Positions 37,122 through 47,266 of a stretch of DNA of 64,000 nucleotides are shown here, piece by piece. The notes under the pieces were generated by a model, which did no database searches, was not told the DNA's origin, and saw only the letters and a list, made by a program, of their open reading frames with translations. This stretch comes from Acinetobacter baumannii (GTDB lineage: Bacteria; Pseudomonadota; Gammaproteobacteria; Pseudomonadales; Moraxellaceae), in contig NZ_JADVOP010000009.1 in NCBI RefSeq assembly GCF_016508585.1, forward strand, positions 1-64,000. Reading direction: 5' to 3'. The position numbers and the translations under genes are program-made. The first letter of the stretch is position 1. Each line of letters starts with the position of its first letter.

Positions 37122-38486
37122 ATGAGTTGTTCTTTAATTCAGAAATACAATGTGGCAGGTCCACGTTATACCAGTTATCCAACAGTTCCGTATTGGGATG
37201 AAAGCTCTTTTTCGATGCAGCAATGGAAGCAAACGTTAAAACGCTCCTTTGATGAGTCTAATCAAAGTGAGGGCATCAGTTTATACATCCATTTACCTTT
37301 CTGTGAAAGTCTATGTACGTTCTGTGGATGTCATAAGAAAGTGACCAAGCGGCATGAAGTGGAACAACCCTATATCCAAGCGGTTTTAAAAGAATGGGAC
37401 GTGTATTGTCAATTACTACAAGACAGACCCAAGATTAAAGAAATTCACTTGGGGGGCGGTACACCGACGTTTTTTTCAGTTGAGCACTTACAACAACTTA
37501 TTCAAGGCATCCTAGTCAAAGCAGATATTGCCGAAGGGCATGAGTTTAGCTTTGAGGGACATCCCAATAATACGACCCGTGCGCATTTGCAAGCATTGTA
37601 TGATCTCGGATTCCGTCGAGTGAGTTATGGTGTGCAGGATTATAATGATACTGTTCAAAAAGCCATTCATCGTATTCAACCTTTTGAACATGTTGCCAAT
37701 GTCACGAAATGGGCACGTGAGATTGGCTATAGTTCAATTTCACATGATCTGGTTTTTGGTTTGCCTTTTCAAAATCTAACAGATGTGTTGAAAACCATTG
37801 ATTTAACCAACAGTCTCATGCCAGACCGTTTGGCTTTTTATAGTTATGCACATGTTCCTTGGATCAAGGGCAATGGACAACGTGGTTTCAAAGACCATAA
37901 TGTACCGAAAGATGAGGTGAAGCGAACGTTGTATGAAGTGGGGAAAAAGCAACTTTTGGCGCATGGTTATCATGAAATTGGCATGGATCACTTCGCATTA
38001 GCGAAAGATGGGATGTATCAATCTTTTCAGGCCGGAACACTGCATCGTAACTTTATGGGCTATACTTCCTCAAAAACGAAGGTCATGATCGGTCTTGGAG
38101 TCTCTTCGATCAGCGACAGTTGGTATAGCTTTGCACAAAATGAAAAAGATATAGCGGCATATTATGCATGTTTAGAGCGTGATGAAATTCCTGTCGTGAA
38201 AGGTCATGTACTGAGTGCTGAAGATTTGAAGATCCGTCGGCATATTTTAAATTTAATGTGTACTTTTCAGACTTCATGGGCTGAGCCGTTTATGGATTTT
38301 GCAGAACGCACCCAGGTTGTTGAGCAGCTTATCGAAATGCAACAGGACGGTTTGTTGGCGATCGAAACAGATCGGATTGTAATTACTGAATCAGGCAAGC
38401 CCTTTGTTCGTAATATTTGTATGGCTTTTGATTTGCATTTAAAACGAAGAAAACCTGAAACACAGATTTTCTCGATGACGATTTGA
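37122..38486 (+). CDS. hemN: Oxygen-independent coproporphyrinogen III dehydrogenase
   Basis: 454 residues. Radical SAM enzyme used when oxygen is low. CESLCTFCGCHKK holds the CX3CX2C cluster and the extra Cys that distinguishes HemN from HemW. IHLGGGTPTFFS, the EGHPNNTTRAHL segment and RVSYGVQDYNDTVQKAIHRI follow. The frame opens at GTG 37116, but ATG 37122 is the natural start. No FNR-type site is evident in the 275 bp upstream. Convergent transcription ends near ribA. Confidence 0.96.
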   Translation: MSCSLIQKYNVAGPRYTSYPTVPYWDESSFSMQQWKQTLKRSFDESNQSEGISLYIHLPFCESLCTFCGCHKKVTKRHEVEQPYIQAVLKEWDVYCQLLQDRPKIKEIHLGGGTPTFFSVEHLQQLIQGILVKADIAEGHEFSFEGHPNNTTRAHLQALYDLGFRRVSYGVQDYNDTVQKAIHRIQPFEHVANVTKWAREIGYSSISHDLVFGLPFQNLTDVLKTIDLTNSLMPDRLAFYSYAHVPWIKGNGQRGFKDHNVPKDEVKRTLYEVGKKQLLAHGYHEIGMDHFALAKDGMYQSFQAGTLHRNFMGYTSSKTKVMIGLGVSSISDSWYSFAQNEKDIAAYYACLERDEIPVVKGHVLSAEDLKIRRHILNLMCTFQTSWAEPFMDFAERTQVVEQLIEMQQDGLLAIETDRIVITESGKPFVRNICMAFDLHLKRRKPETQIFSMTI

Positions 38487-38662
38487 TAGAAGCTGAATAG
38501 TGTTTTTTAATCATGCCAAATCATTTGTATGAGCGCTATCTGGAGCTGAGATGGTGTGTTGATATTGGAAGAGGTACAGCACATACCTCCGACCAATAAA
38601 AAAAGTATTTTTTAACACTGCATTGAGAAATCAGCCAAAACATACTTGAAAAGAATCAGTGA

Positions 38663-39277
38663 TTAAAAGTCATCTTTCTCATACATATGAGACATACGAT
38701 CATGTTTGGTTTTTAAATAATCTTCATTGAATTTATTTAAACCCACGGTTAAAGGAACACGGTCGACAACATCTATGCCCAAATCCGTTAGGGCTTTTAA
38801 TTTTAACGGATTATTGGTGATTAACTTGACTTGTTTAACCTGCAGATGATCCAGCATGATGCTGCACATGTCATATTGACGCGCATCAGCAGGGAGGTTC
38901 AACAATAAATTGGCGTCTACAGTATCATGACCTTGGTCCTGTAAAGCATATGCTCGAATTTTATTGGTTAAACCAATCCCGCGACCTTCTTGGCGTAGAT
39001 ATAAAATTACACCTTGACCTGCTTCATTCATCATTTTCATGGTGTTGTGTAACTGTGGACCGCAGTCGCATTTCAATGAGCCAAAGGCATCGCCAGTTAA
39101 ACATTCTGAGTGAATGCGAACTAAAACAGGATTTGTGGGAGCGATTTCTAAACCCTTAGAAAGAGCAACATGCTCTTCACCTGTCAGCGGATCTTGAAAT
39201 ACAGAAATTTTAAAATCACCATATGCGGTGGGTAATTTTGAAGTGGCAACAAACTCTATTGACACAGAATCTTCCAT
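38663..39277 (-). CDS. ribA: GTP cyclohydrolase II
   Basis: 204 residues. First step of riboflavin synthesis, zinc enzyme. [20 protein letters not shown] carries two of the three Zn cysteines together with [20 protein letters not shown] is the catalytic-Arg/GTP loop, and [19 protein letters not shown] is the C-terminal lobe. Stand-alone RibA, not fused to RibB. No FMN riboswitch is visible in the 305-bp gap to dxs, and I see nothing else in that gap either. Confidence 0.97.
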   Translation of the reverse strand: MEDSVSIEFVATSKLPTAYGDFKISVFQDPLTGEEHVALSKGLEIAPTNPVLVRIHSECLTGDAFGSLKCDCGPQLHNTMKMMNEAGQGVILYLRQEGRGIGLTNKIRAYALQDQGHDTVDANLLLNLPADARQYDMCSIMLDHLQVKQVKLITNNPLKLKALTDLGIDVVDRVPLTVGLNKFNEDYLKTKHDRMSHMYEKDDF

Positions 39278-39582
39278 CTATTTGTTTAGAAATTAGCTAA
39301 AGTATAGCGTAATGCTTGGACATTGGTAGAATTGAAAAGCATGTTTTTATAGATAACTTTGCGATAAAAAATTCTTTTTTGTATAAAGCACACGATAATA
39401 GTTGATATATAGATAGATTATTCATGATAATTGACACCAAGAGCACACTTGCTGACTTGGAAGTTTCCAATGACGCATCATTATAAATGTGGCTGATCGA
39501 ATGTGATATGATTTGTTTTCACAATCATGCTAACCCGTGTACCTAGCTTAGATTTGCCAGGCTTTAGAAGGCTTTGCCACAT

Positions 39583-41487
39583 ATGTTGTATACCGAAATA
39601 CCTAATCAACGTCCTGTTACGCCATTGTTGGATGAAGTAGACCATCCTCAACAATTACGTCAGCTTGAGCAAAGCCAATTGGTGCAGGTCGCGGACGAAT
39701 TGCGTCAATTCATTTTGTATGCTGCTGGACAAAGTGGCGGGCATTTTGGGGCAAACCTTGGCGTTATTGAACTGACTGTCGCTTTACATTATTGCTTTGA
39801 GACACCCAGAGATCGTTTGGTGTGGGATGTGGGGCATCAAGCATATCCACACAAAGCACTGACAGGTCGTCGTGAACAGTTAACCACGATCCGTTCCAAA
39901 AATGGTTTGGCGGCTTTTCCTGCACGAGAAGAATCCGAATTTGATACCTTTGGTGTTGGTCATTCTTCAACAGCAATTTCAGCAGGTTTGGGAATGGCGT
40001 TAGCACGTCGTTACCAAAAAGACCCTTGTGAGGTTGTGGCTATTGTGGGTGATGGTGCGATGACGGCTGGTATGGCTTTTGAAGCCATGAACGATGCTGT
40101 TGCGCATAATGCTGATTTGATTGTGGTGCTGAATGACAATGATATGTCCATTTCGTGTAGCACAGGCGGTTTTGCAAAGCATTTAGCTGCAATTTGGGAA
40201 CAAGGGCAATTCATCAATATTGATGAAGAGGGACAAGCTTTTGTCCAAGACTGTCCAGCGTGGGACTACAATTCTCGTTTACACCAGTCAGCAACAGATG
40301 CAGCTGATAATTTGTTTAAAGCGATTGGCTTTGATTATTTTGGTCCATTTGATGGTCACGATGTTGAGCAGCTGGTACAAGTATTCAATGCATTGAAAAA
40401 GCGTAAAGGTCCACGTTTGATCCATGTATATACGGTAAAAGGTAAAGGGTTTGCGCCTGCCGAAGCTGATCAAATCAAATATCATGCCATCGGTAAAATT
40501 CACGCTTTACCCGCTAAAAGCTCAGCACCGAAATATTCAGATGTATTTGGGCAGTGGTTATGTGATGAAGCCCTGCAAGATCAACGATTATTGGCCATTA
40601 CACCTGCGATGTGTGAAGGTTCGGGGATGGTACAGTTTGCCAAACAATTTCCTGAACGTTACTTTGATGTCGCGATTGCAGAGCAACATGCAGTCACTTT
40701 AGCCGCAGGTATGGCTTGTGAAGGCTTAAAACCTGTGGTTGCAATTTATTCGACCTTTTTGCAACGTGGTTATGACCAATTGATTCATGATGTTGCTTTA
40801 CAAAATCTGGATGTAACCTTCGGTATCGATCGTGCTGGATTGGTTGGAGAAGATGGACCTACGCATGCTGGCGCTTATGATTATGCTTATATGCGTACAG
40901 TACCGAATATGGTGATCATGGCACCAAAAGACGAAAATGAATGCCGTCAGATGTTGCATACCGCCTATTTATATCCAGGTCCAACGGCTGTCCGCTATCC
41001 ACGTGGAAATGGCTTAGGGGTTGAGATTCAGCAGCAATTGACTGAACTTGAGATTGGTAAAGCCGAATTATTGTTAGAACTCAATGCTGAACATGAGGAA
41101 TGTATCAGTATCCTGGCATTTGGTAGCCGTGTTCGACCTGCGTTAGAGGCAGCAAAACAACTGGCACAGCAATTGGATATTGCAATTCGTGTTGTGAACA
41201 TGCGCTTTGTGAAGCCATTGGATGAGCAGATTATCCGCGACTTGGCAGACAAAACCAGTTTGTTTGTTACCGTGGAAGAACATGCCGTTATGGCGGGTGC
41301 AGGTAGTGCTGTAAACGAATTCCTAGCGCAGGCTCAAATCATTAAACCGATTTTAAACCTGGGTTTACCTGATGAGTTTCTGGCTCAAGCAACTCATACT
41401 GAAATGCTTCAAGACTGTGGGCTGGATACCAATGGTATTCAAAACTCAATCCAGCAGGCTTGGTTGAAACTTGTTCAGCATGTCTAA
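39583..41487 (+). CDS. dxs: 1-deoxy-D-xylulose-5-phosphate synthase
   Basis: 634 residues. Thiamine-diphosphate enzyme that condenses pyruvate and glyceraldehyde 3-phosphate; first step of the MEP isoprenoid pathway. The ThDP motif is [20 protein letters not shown] through LNDNDMSIS, with [18 protein letters not shown] carrying the catalytic Glu and [18 protein letters not shown] the C-terminal domain. ATG 39583 is preceded by AGAAGG; a TTG at 39574 is too near that site. Confidence 0.97.
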   Translation: MLYTEIPNQRPVTPLLDEVDHPQQLRQLEQSQLVQVADELRQFILYAAGQSGGHFGANLGVIELTVALHYCFETPRDRLVWDVGHQAYPHKALTGRREQLTTIRSKNGLAAFPAREESEFDTFGVGHSSTAISAGLGMALARRYQKDPCEVVAIVGDGAMTAGMAFEAMNDAVAHNADLIVVLNDNDMSISCSTGGFAKHLAAIWEQGQFINIDEEGQAFVQDCPAWDYNSRLHQSATDAADNLFKAIGFDYFGPFDGHDVEQLVQVFNALKKRKGPRLIHVYTVKGKGFAPAEADQIKYHAIGKIHALPAKSSAPKYSDVFGQWLCDEALQDQRLLAITPAMCEGSGMVQFAKQFPERYFDVAIAEQHAVTLAAGMACEGLKPVVAIYSTFLQRGYDQLIHDVALQNLDVTFGIDRAGLVGEDGPTHAGAYDYAYMRTVPNMVIMAPKDENECRQMLHTAYLYPGPTAVRYPRGNGLGVEIQQQLTELEIGKAELLLELNAEHEECISILAFGSRVRPALEAAKQLAQQLDIAIRVVNMRFVKPLDEQIIRDLADKTSLFVTVEEHAVMAGAGSAVNEFLAQAQIIKPILNLGLPDEFLAQATHTEMLQDCGLDTNGIQNSIQQAWLKLVQHV

Positions 41488-41617
41488 ACTGCTGTAAAAA
41501 CTCAACATGTAAAATTTTAGAAACAAAATTTCCCAAAAAGCGCAGATATTTGTTAAAATGCCTGCGCTTTTATGCATTATTCTTTATCAGTATCTTCAAA
41601 TTTGTAGTGGGTGTTCA

Positions 41618-42448
41618 ATGGAACCTATGGTGGTGATGGCTGCGCGTGCGGCTCAATTAGTTGGTCAAGAGCTTTTAAAAGCGCATCAAAATCGTCATAA
41701 ACTCGATCTACAAGTCGAAGAAAAAGGGATTGATGGGCCAGTGACTCGTGTAGACCGTTACATTGAGCAACTTACCATTGATACACTTCGTAAAAGTTAT
41801 AAAAATCACAGCTTCCTTGGTGAAGAGTTTGGTCTGCAAGAAGGTAAAGGTCACGATGCCGATTGGTGTTGGGTGATTGATCCACTTGATGGCACTTTAA
41901 ACTTTATCAACGGTTTTCCACATTTCTGTGTATCTATTGCAGTTCAACATAAAGGTGTGACTCAACACGGGGTGATTTATGACCCTGTGAAAGATGAGTT
42001 ATTCTCAGCAAGCCGTGGTCGCGGTGCCATGTTGAACCAACGCCGTATTCGCGTCAATGTGAAAGACAGCCTTGAAAATACTTTTGTTGGCGTAGGACAT
42101 GCTTATCGTGCAAAACGTAACGGTGAAATTGTTTCTTATGCAAAAAACCATTTTGAATCTTTGTTAAATGTGACAAATGCTGGCGCACAATATCGTCGTG
42201 CAGGTTCTGCTGCACTCGATTTGGCTTATGTTGCTGCTGGCCGTTTAGATGCTTATTTTGAACTTGGTTTAAAGCCTTGGGATATTGCGGCAGGTGAATT
42301 GATTGTGAAAGAAGCGGGCGGTACAGTTGTTGATGCTCGCGGTGGTTCAGACTCAATGGAAAATGGTCAAGTGATTGCTTGTTCTATGAAAATGTTAAAG
42401 CCATTGATGCAACAAGTTGTTCCAGCATGGGGTGAAGCTGCGAAATAA
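41618..42448 (+). CDS. suhB: Inositol monophosphatase family protein SuhB
   Basis: 276 residues. Mg-dependent phosphatase; in E. coli SuhB also acts in rRNA antitermination with NusA/NusB. GPVTRVDRYIE, SFLGEEFG, the metal site WVIDPLDGTLNFING and LKPWDIAAGELIVKEAGG are all present. The open frame reaches 41558 but ATG 41618 matches the family start. The terminator follows 29 bp after the stop. Confidence 0.93.
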   Translation: MEPMVVMAARAAQLVGQELLKAHQNRHKLDLQVEEKGIDGPVTRVDRYIEQLTIDTLRKSYKNHSFLGEEFGLQEGKGHDADWCWVIDPLDGTLNFINGFPHFCVSIAVQHKGVTQHGVIYDPVKDELFSASRGRGAMLNQRRIRVNVKDSLENTFVGVGHAYRAKRNGEIVSYAKNHFESLLNVTNAGAQYRRAGSAALDLAYVAAGRLDAYFELGLKPWDIAAGELIVKEAGGTVVDARGGSDSMENGQVIACSMKMLKPLMQQVVPAWGEAAK

Positions 42449-42476
42449 TTTTTAATTATTGGTGTAGATTGAGTTT

Positions 42477-42510
42477 TAAAAAGCCTTCATGTGAATGAAG
42501 GCTTTTTTAT
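42477..42510 (+). terminator. suhB terminator
   Basis: AAAAGCCTTCAT - gtga - ATGAAGGCTTTTTT, strong stem with T run directly after suhB. Confidence 0.9.
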
Positions 42511-42698
42511 GTTATTTTTTTTAACTCAAGTTAAAGTCAAAAAAAGGACTGCTTTTCCTTTTTTATTTAGTTCTGCATAGGTATTGATAGGGTTATGATA
42601 TGTTGTAATTGAAGAAGAAATATTGGGTTTACAGCTTTTATTGAGAGAACAAAGAAAAATATATTACTCCTAACAGGTGTTGAGACAATCTAAACCGT

Positions 42699-43022
42699 AT
42701 GAAAACAATTTATCAAAATGAAAAATTCAGTATAGAAACACATCATCAAATTCCCAACAATGATATAACTCAGCAAAACATGGATTTTTGGATTAAAACA
42801 GAAGCTAAAAGTTATTGGGGGAGTGCAGCAACGATTGCAAATATCCAATATTTAATGCAAAGATATAGTCAAACAGGTGAGAATGCTTCTGGTGCATTTT
42901 ATTGGCAAACAAATACAATTATTATTTATCAATTCACTGTTGATAGTTTGGTTGCTAGTGTTAAAAGTCTGATTGAGGATAGTCGCGACAATTTAAGTGA
43001 TATTTTTTATTTAATTATATAA
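42699..43022 (+). CDS. Hypothetical protein
   Basis: 107 residues with an ordinary amino-acid mix, no signal peptide or membrane segment, and Gln/Asn-rich start. The ribosome site is weak (AGGTGTTGAG is more than ten bases away). The frame is in low-GC DNA between suhB and the helicase, both core genes, so it may be a strain-specific insertion. I do not recognise a family and cannot exclude that it is not expressed. Confidence 0.4.
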   Translation: MKTIYQNEKFSIETHHQIPNNDITQQNMDFWIKTEAKSYWGSAATIANIQYLMQRYSQTGENASGAFYWQTNTIIIYQFTVDSLVASVKSLIEDSRDNLSDIFYLII

Positions 43023-43067
43023 ACAGCAGCAATAAGTGAATGATACAGGAAAAAACAATAAAACTTC

Positions 43068-43095
43068 GTGACATTATTATAAATTCTGCTATACT
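43068..43095 (+). promoter_or_regulatory. Sigma-70-like promoter of the helicase gene
   Basis: GTGACA and TATACT separated by 16 bases. The likely transcription start is about 43102, which leaves a leader of about 267 nt before the helicase start. Confidence 0.55.
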
Positions 43096-43102
43096 CCGCG
43101 CA

Positions 43103-43368
43103 CGCACTAAATTTCGTTCATTACCTGAACATTCTCTTCTATATTGTGTATGCGCGTCCGGTCCAAAGAGAGGACAATATTTCGCGCCCCACCCAATCGC
43201 TTAAGCGATTCCTTCAGGTTGCGGCTGTTATCAAATGTGCGTTATACGCATCGTCGTTCTCGGATCGCCGCTGATTCTATATTTTCAGCGATTATTGCTG
43301 TGCCGCTTTTTGCCGATGTCCATCAGACCATATATTAATGGAGCACCCACATTAGGGTGAATATCTCT
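43103..43368 (+). other. Long GC-rich 5' leader of the DEAD-box helicase
   Basis: The segment is clearly higher in GC than neighbouring intergenic DNA and rich in short self-complementary parts (for example AATCGCTTAAGCGATT at 43195-43210). It has no convincing coding frame; the 65-codon frame at 43144-43338 lacks a start site and family features. Long leaders of cold-shock and RNA helicase genes often act in mRNA stability or autoregulation, so a cis-regulatory RNA is plausible but unproven. Confidence 0.45.
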
Positions 43369-45237
43369 ATGAGCAAAACTTTTGCTGAATTTTCATTAGA
43401 CGAGTCGCTACAGAAAGCACTCGAGAGTCTTGGTTTTACTACACCGACTCCTGTTCAAGAATTATCTATCCCAGCGGCTTTAGAAGGCAAAGACCTTTTA
43501 GTATCAAGTCAAACTGGTTCTGGTAAAACTGCTGCATTCTTACTCCCAACGTTAAATGCTTTAGCTGGTCAAGATACATTTGTACCATTTAAAGAACGTA
43601 TGAAAGCAGTCACTCAACCCAATATTTTGGTGATTTCGCCTACTCGTGAGCTTGCACAGCAAGTATGTCAAGATGCGATTGCATTTGTACGTCACATGAA
43701 AGGTGTACGTGTTGCTGCGATTATGGGGGGGATGCCTTTTGGTAAGCAAATCCAACAATTAAAAGGTGCACAAGTTGTTGTTGCAACTCCAGGTCGTTTA
43801 CTTGACCTTGTGAACCGCCGTCAAATCAAACTTGATTCAGTTGATGCTTTGATTGTTGATGAAGCTGACCGTATGCTTGACTTAGGTTTCTCTGAAGACC
43901 TGGAAGCGATTAGCGATTTGGCTTTAAACCGTAAACAAACATTAATGTTCTCTGCAACATTTGCACCACGTATCATTAACCTTGCTGAACGCATGATGAA
44001 TGATCCAGAACGTATTGCAATTGAAACAGGTCATTCTACCAATACCGACATTACCCAGACCCTCCATTGGACTGATGGTTTTGAGCATAAGAAAAAATTG
44101 CTTACACATTGGTTAAATGAAGAAGATGTCGATCAAGCAGTTGTGTTTGCATCAACTCAAGAAGATACAGATATGTTGGCTGAAGAGCTTGCAGAAGCGG
44201 GTCTTTCTGTTGTTGCACTTCATGGTGCTATGCCACAAACCGTACGTAACCGTCGTTTACGCAGTATCCGTGAAGGTCGCGCAAAAATCCTTGTTGCTAC
44301 AGATGTAGCAGCACGTGGTCTTGACGTACCAACAATCTCACACGTGATTAACTTTGGTCTTCCAATGAAGAACGAGGATTATGTACACCGTATTGGTCGT
44401 ACAGGTCGTGCAGGTCGTACGGGTAAGGCAATCACTTTAGCAACATATCGTGAACGCGGTAAAATCCGTGCTTTAGAAGATTACTTAGAAGCGCGTTTAA
44501 GTGTTTCTGAAATCGAAGGTTTGGAGCCATCTCCACCTCCTGCACGCGGTGGTCGTGATGGCGGTCGTGGTCGTAACGGCGGTGGTCGTCGTGATGGCGG
44601 TCGTGGTGGTTTCGGTGGCGGTCGTCGTTTTGAAGGTGAATCGAACTTCAAACGTCGTGAAGGCGGTGATGATCGTCCACGTCGTAGCTTCGATGACAAA
44701 CCTCGCGGTGATCGTCCATCTTATGGCGAAGATCGTCCTAAGCGTTCTTTTGGTGGTGAAGACCGTCCACGTCGCGAATTTAATTCGGATCGTCCACGTC
44801 GTGAAGGTGGTTTTGAAGATCGTCCTAAACGTTCTTTTGGCGGTGAAGACCGTCCACGTCGCGAATTTAATTCAGATCGTCCACGCCGTGAAGGTGGTTT
44901 TGGAGATCGTCCGCGTCGTGAAGGCGGGTTTAATGATAAACCTCGTTTCAATGATGACAACCGTGGCAACAGTGTAGATTATAAACCACGTCGTGAAGGT
45001 AGCTTTGGTGACCGTCCTAAACGTTCTTTTGGTGAAGATCGTCCACGTCGTGAATTCAATTCAGACCGTCCACGCCGTGAAGGTGGTTTTGAAGACCGTC
45101 CTAAACGTTCTTTTGGCGGTGAAGATCGTCCAAAACGTGAGTTTAACTCAGACCGTCCTAAACGTTCTTTTGGCGGTGAAGATCGTCCAAAGCGTGAATT
45201 TAATTCAGACCGTCCACGTCGTAAATTCAATGACTAA
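43369..45237 (+). CDS. DEAD-box RNA helicase with repetitive Arg-rich tail
   Basis: About 622 residues. Helicase core: Q motif FTTPTPVQELSIPAAL, Walker A SSQTGSGKTAAF, VDEADRMLDLGF (DEAD), SATFAP, and HRIGRTGRAGRTGKA (motif VI). It unwinds RNA with ATP in ribosome assembly or mRNA decay. From about residue 390 the tail is Gly/Arg-rich, then built of DRP[RK]R and REFNSDRP repeats, highly basic and disordered, suited to RNA binding. Core features resemble RhlE/CsdA, but I do not assign a symbol. Start ATG 43369 follows AGGGTGA; the GTG at 43357 is less likely. Confidence 0.93.
   Translation: MSKTFAEFSLDESLQKALESLGFTTPTPVQELSIPAALEGKDLLVSSQTGSGKTAAFLLPTLNALAGQDTFVPFKERMKAVTQPNILVISPTRELAQQVCQDAIAFVRHMKGVRVAAIMGGMPFGKQIQQLKGAQVVVATPGRLLDLVNRRQIKLDSVDALIVDEADRMLDLGFSEDLEAISDLALNRKQTLMFSATFAPRIINLAERMMNDPERIAIETGHSTNTDITQTLHWTDGFEHKKKLLTHWLNEEDVDQAVVFASTQEDTDMLAEELAEAGLSVVALHGAMPQTVRNRRLRSIREGRAKILVATDVAARGLDVPTISHVINFGLPMKNEDYVHRIGRTGRAGRTGKAITLATYRERGKIRALEDYLEARLSVSEIEGLEPSPPPARGGRDGGRGRNGGGRRDGGRGGFGGGRRFEGESNFKRREGGDDRPRRSFDDKPRGDRPSYGEDRPKRSFGGEDRPRREFNSDRPRREGGFEDRPKRSFGGEDRPRREFNSDRPRREGGFGDRPRREGGFNDKPRFNDDNRGNSVDYKPRREGSFGDRPKRSFGEDRPRREFNSDRPRREGGFEDRPKRSFGGEDRPKREFNSDRPKRSFGGEDRPKREFNSDRPRRKFND
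44725..45225 (+). repeat. Intragenic repeats in the helicase tail
   Basis: Five imperfect copies of a unit encoding SFGG-EDRP[RK]REFNSDRP, separated by DRPRREGGF-type spacers. Units are up to about 66-87 bp and near-identical, so the number may vary between strains by recombination. The repeats also keep long minus-strand frames open (44721-44969, 44979-45230), which are artefacts. Confidence 0.85.
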
Positions 45238-45245
45238 TTAAGTTT

Positions 45246-45287
45246 TTGCAATAAAAAACCAGCCGAATGGCTGGTTTTTTATTGCAA
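45246..45287. terminator. Helicase terminator
   Basis: TTGCAATAAAAAACCAGCC - gaat - GGCTGGTTTTTTATTGCAA: nineteen uninterrupted pairs, eight bases after the helicase stop. Symmetrical, so active on both strands. Confidence 0.92.
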
Positions 45288-45289
45288 GT

Positions 45290-45671
45290 TGAAAAGTATT
45301 TGGTAAAATAAAGTGTGATGCAGTTCAATTTATTTTGTAAAACAGTTAGGTCGTTCTATTCTGTTGGGTATTGATTCTGAAATGAAGGCGATGATTTTTT
45401 TTGAGGCAATTATGTTATACATGTTTTCAGCTTTATTGATTTCTAATGTGGGCTATTTCTTTTATAGCTTCATTTTCAAATAAGCTGGCGCTATATAATT
45501 ATAACACTGCAATTTTAAAGTAAAAAAACAATGCATTTTATTTATATTTAAATGATATTATTTAAACAATATATATGAGTTTAAAACCATAGTTTTATCT
45601 TTAAATTACAAAAAATACAGATATTTCAGAGTATAGTATGTGAGCTGGTAAATGCAGGAAAATGTTCAGCT
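45290..45671. other. AT-rich gap upstream of mlaF
   Basis: Almost 380 bp of AT-rich DNA. It contains the small candidate frame listed at 45382-45483 and presumably the mla promoter near 45630-45640 (TATAGTATG is -10-like). No operator recognised. Confidence 0.5.
45382..45483 (+). CDS. Candidate 33-residue hydrophobic peptide
   Basis: MKAMIFFEAIMLYMFSALLI through to a charged end; a single membrane helix would span most of it. No clear ribosome site precedes ATG 45382. In AT-rich DNA such hydrophobic frames occur by chance, so this is weak; reported because short membrane peptides are easily missed. Confidence 0.2.
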   Translation: MKAMIFFEAIMLYMFSALLISNVGYFFYSFIFK

Positions 45672-46490
45672 ATGAATAAGCAAAGCCATTCCGAAGCTGA
45701 AGCTTTAATTGAAGTCAAAAATTTAAGTTTTAACCGTGGTGAGCGTGTAATTTACGACAATGTGGATTTAAAAATTCGTCGTGGGCAAATTACTGCAATC
45801 ATGGGTCCATCAGGAACGGGTAAGACCACCTTGCTGCGTTTGATTGGTGGTCAGCTAAGCCCTGATGAGGGGCAGGTACTACTTGATGGAAAAAACATTG
45901 CATCTATGTCACGTAGTGAGCTTTTTTCGGCTCGTGCACGGATGGGGATGCTTTTTCAAAGTGGTGCCTTATTTACAGACATGACGGTCTATGAAAATGT
46001 CGCATTTCCAATTCGCGCACATACACATTTACCTGAAAATTTAATTGCAGAATTAGTGGCACTTAAACTAGAGTCAGTTGGTTTGCGTGGTGCTGAAAAA
46101 CTGATGCCTGCGGAGCTTTCTGGTGGGATGAATCGACGTGTTGCACTGGCACGCGCTATTGCGCTTGATCCAGATTTGATCATGTATGATGAACCTTTTG
46201 CAGGGCAAGACCCGATCGTAATGGGCGTTTTAACACGTTTGATTCGATCATTACGAGAAGCACTAGATCTGACCACGATTATTGTCTCACATGACGTGGA
46301 TGAAACATTGTCTATTGCTGACTATATTTATGTGGTGGCAGAAGGCAAGGTACAGGGTGAAGGCACGCCTGAGCAGTTAAAACAGCATGCTTCTCCATTT
46401 GTGCAGCAATTTTTAACAGGATCGGTTGAAGGACCTGTGGATTATCAATTTAGCCATCAAGCTTATTTAAGCAATGAGGTGAGTTCATGA
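45672..46490 (+). CDS. mlaF: Phospholipid ABC transporter ATP-binding protein MlaF
   Basis: 272 residues. Walker A GPSGTGKTTLLRLIGG, signature LSGGMNRRVALARA, Walker B LIMYDEPFAGQDP and switch His in VSHDVDETL. It energises the inner-membrane MlaFEDB complex, which moves phospholipids between outer and inner membrane to keep outer-membrane asymmetry. First gene of mlaFEDCB; its stop overlaps mlaE by four bases (ATGA). Confidence 0.96.
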   Translation: MNKQSHSEAEALIEVKNLSFNRGERVIYDNVDLKIRRGQITAIMGPSGTGKTTLLRLIGGQLSPDEGQVLLDGKNIASMSRSELFSARARMGMLFQSGALFTDMTVYENVAFPIRAHTHLPENLIAELVALKLESVGLRGAEKLMPAELSGGMNRRVALARAIALDPDLIMYDEPFAGQDPIVMGVLTRLIRSLREALDLTTIIVSHDVDETLSIADYIYVVAEGKVQGEGTPEQLKQHASPFVQQFLTGSVEGPVDYQFSHQAYLSNEVSS

Positions 46491-47266
46491 ATGCTATTGC
46501 CTTATTAGGTAGACGCGTTCTAGAACGTGTTCAAGGCATTGGTGTGGCAATGCTGATGTTGTTGCGGATCTTATTTTCGCTTCCCACAATACTGGGCGTA
46601 AAACTGTTCATTTATCAAATGTACCGTGTGGGCGTGCTGTCTTTCTTGATCATTGCTGTATCTGGTCTGTTTATTGGTGCAGTTCTGGGTCTACAGATGT
46701 ATAACATTTTGGTGACTTTTGGCAGCGAGGCAATGCTAGGAGCTGCTGTAGCATTAACCTTGTTGCGTGAGCTTGCACCCGTAGTTGCTGCATTACTTTT
46801 TGCAGGTCGTGCAGGTTCTGCTTTGACTGCTGAAATTGGTCTAATGAAAGCTACAGAACAATTATCCAGTATGGAAATGATCGGTGTTGATCCTTTGAAA
46901 CGTGTGATTTCCCCACGTTTATGGGCAGGCATTGTGAGCTTGCCAATGCTTTCTGTCATTTTCGCCGCAATCGGTATCATGGGCGGGAAAATGGTCGGGG
47001 TAGATTTTCTAGGTGCGGACGAAGGTTCATATTGGAGTGGTATTTTAAGTAGCACTCAGTTTATGAAAGATGTCTTTAACGGTACCATCATCAAAAGTTT
47101 AGTCTTTGCTTTAATTTGTACTTGGATTGCGGTGTATCAGGGCTACGCCTGTGAACCGACATCTGAGGGAATCGCAACATCTACAACACGTACTGTTGTG
47201 TATTCATCACTCTGTGTTTTAGGTTTTGATTTCGTGTTGACTGCGGTCATGTTCGGAGGTGTTTAA
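46487..47266 (+). CDS. mlaE: Phospholipid ABC transporter permease MlaE
   Basis: 259 residues, five or six helices. GLQMYNILVTFGSEAMLGAA, LLRELAPVVAALLFAGRAGS and ALTAEIGLMKATEQLSSMEM form the conserved EQ-loop-type coupling region of the MlaE/YrbE family. It overlaps mlaF and mlaD (stop/start TAATG), consistent with coupled assembly of the complex. Confidence 0.96.
   Translation: MNAIALLGRRVLERVQGIGVAMLMLLRILFSLPTILGVKLFIYQMYRVGVLSFLIIAVSGLFIGAVLGLQMYNILVTFGSEAMLGAAVALTLLRELAPVVAALLFAGRAGSALTAEIGLMKATEQLSSMEMIGVDPLKRVISPRLWAGIVSLPMLSVIFAAIGIMGGKMVGVDFLGADEGSYWSGILSSTQFMKDVFNGTIIKSLVFALICTWIAVYQGYACEPTSEGIATSTTRTVVYSSLCVLGFDFVLTAVMFGGV

Noticed and set aside
39278..39582. FMN riboswitch before ribA
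   Set aside because: None of the conserved FMN-element blocks is visible on the minus strand of the gap.
43144..43338. 65-codon frame in the helicase leader
   Set aside because: No ribosome site, Arg/Ser-rich composition from the GC-richer DNA, and it lies within a probable untranslated leader.
44481..45230. Long minus-strand open frames opposite the helicase tail
   Set aside because: They mirror the repetitive Arg/Gly coding on the plus strand, consist of Ser/Arg/Pro repeats and have no ribosome sites.
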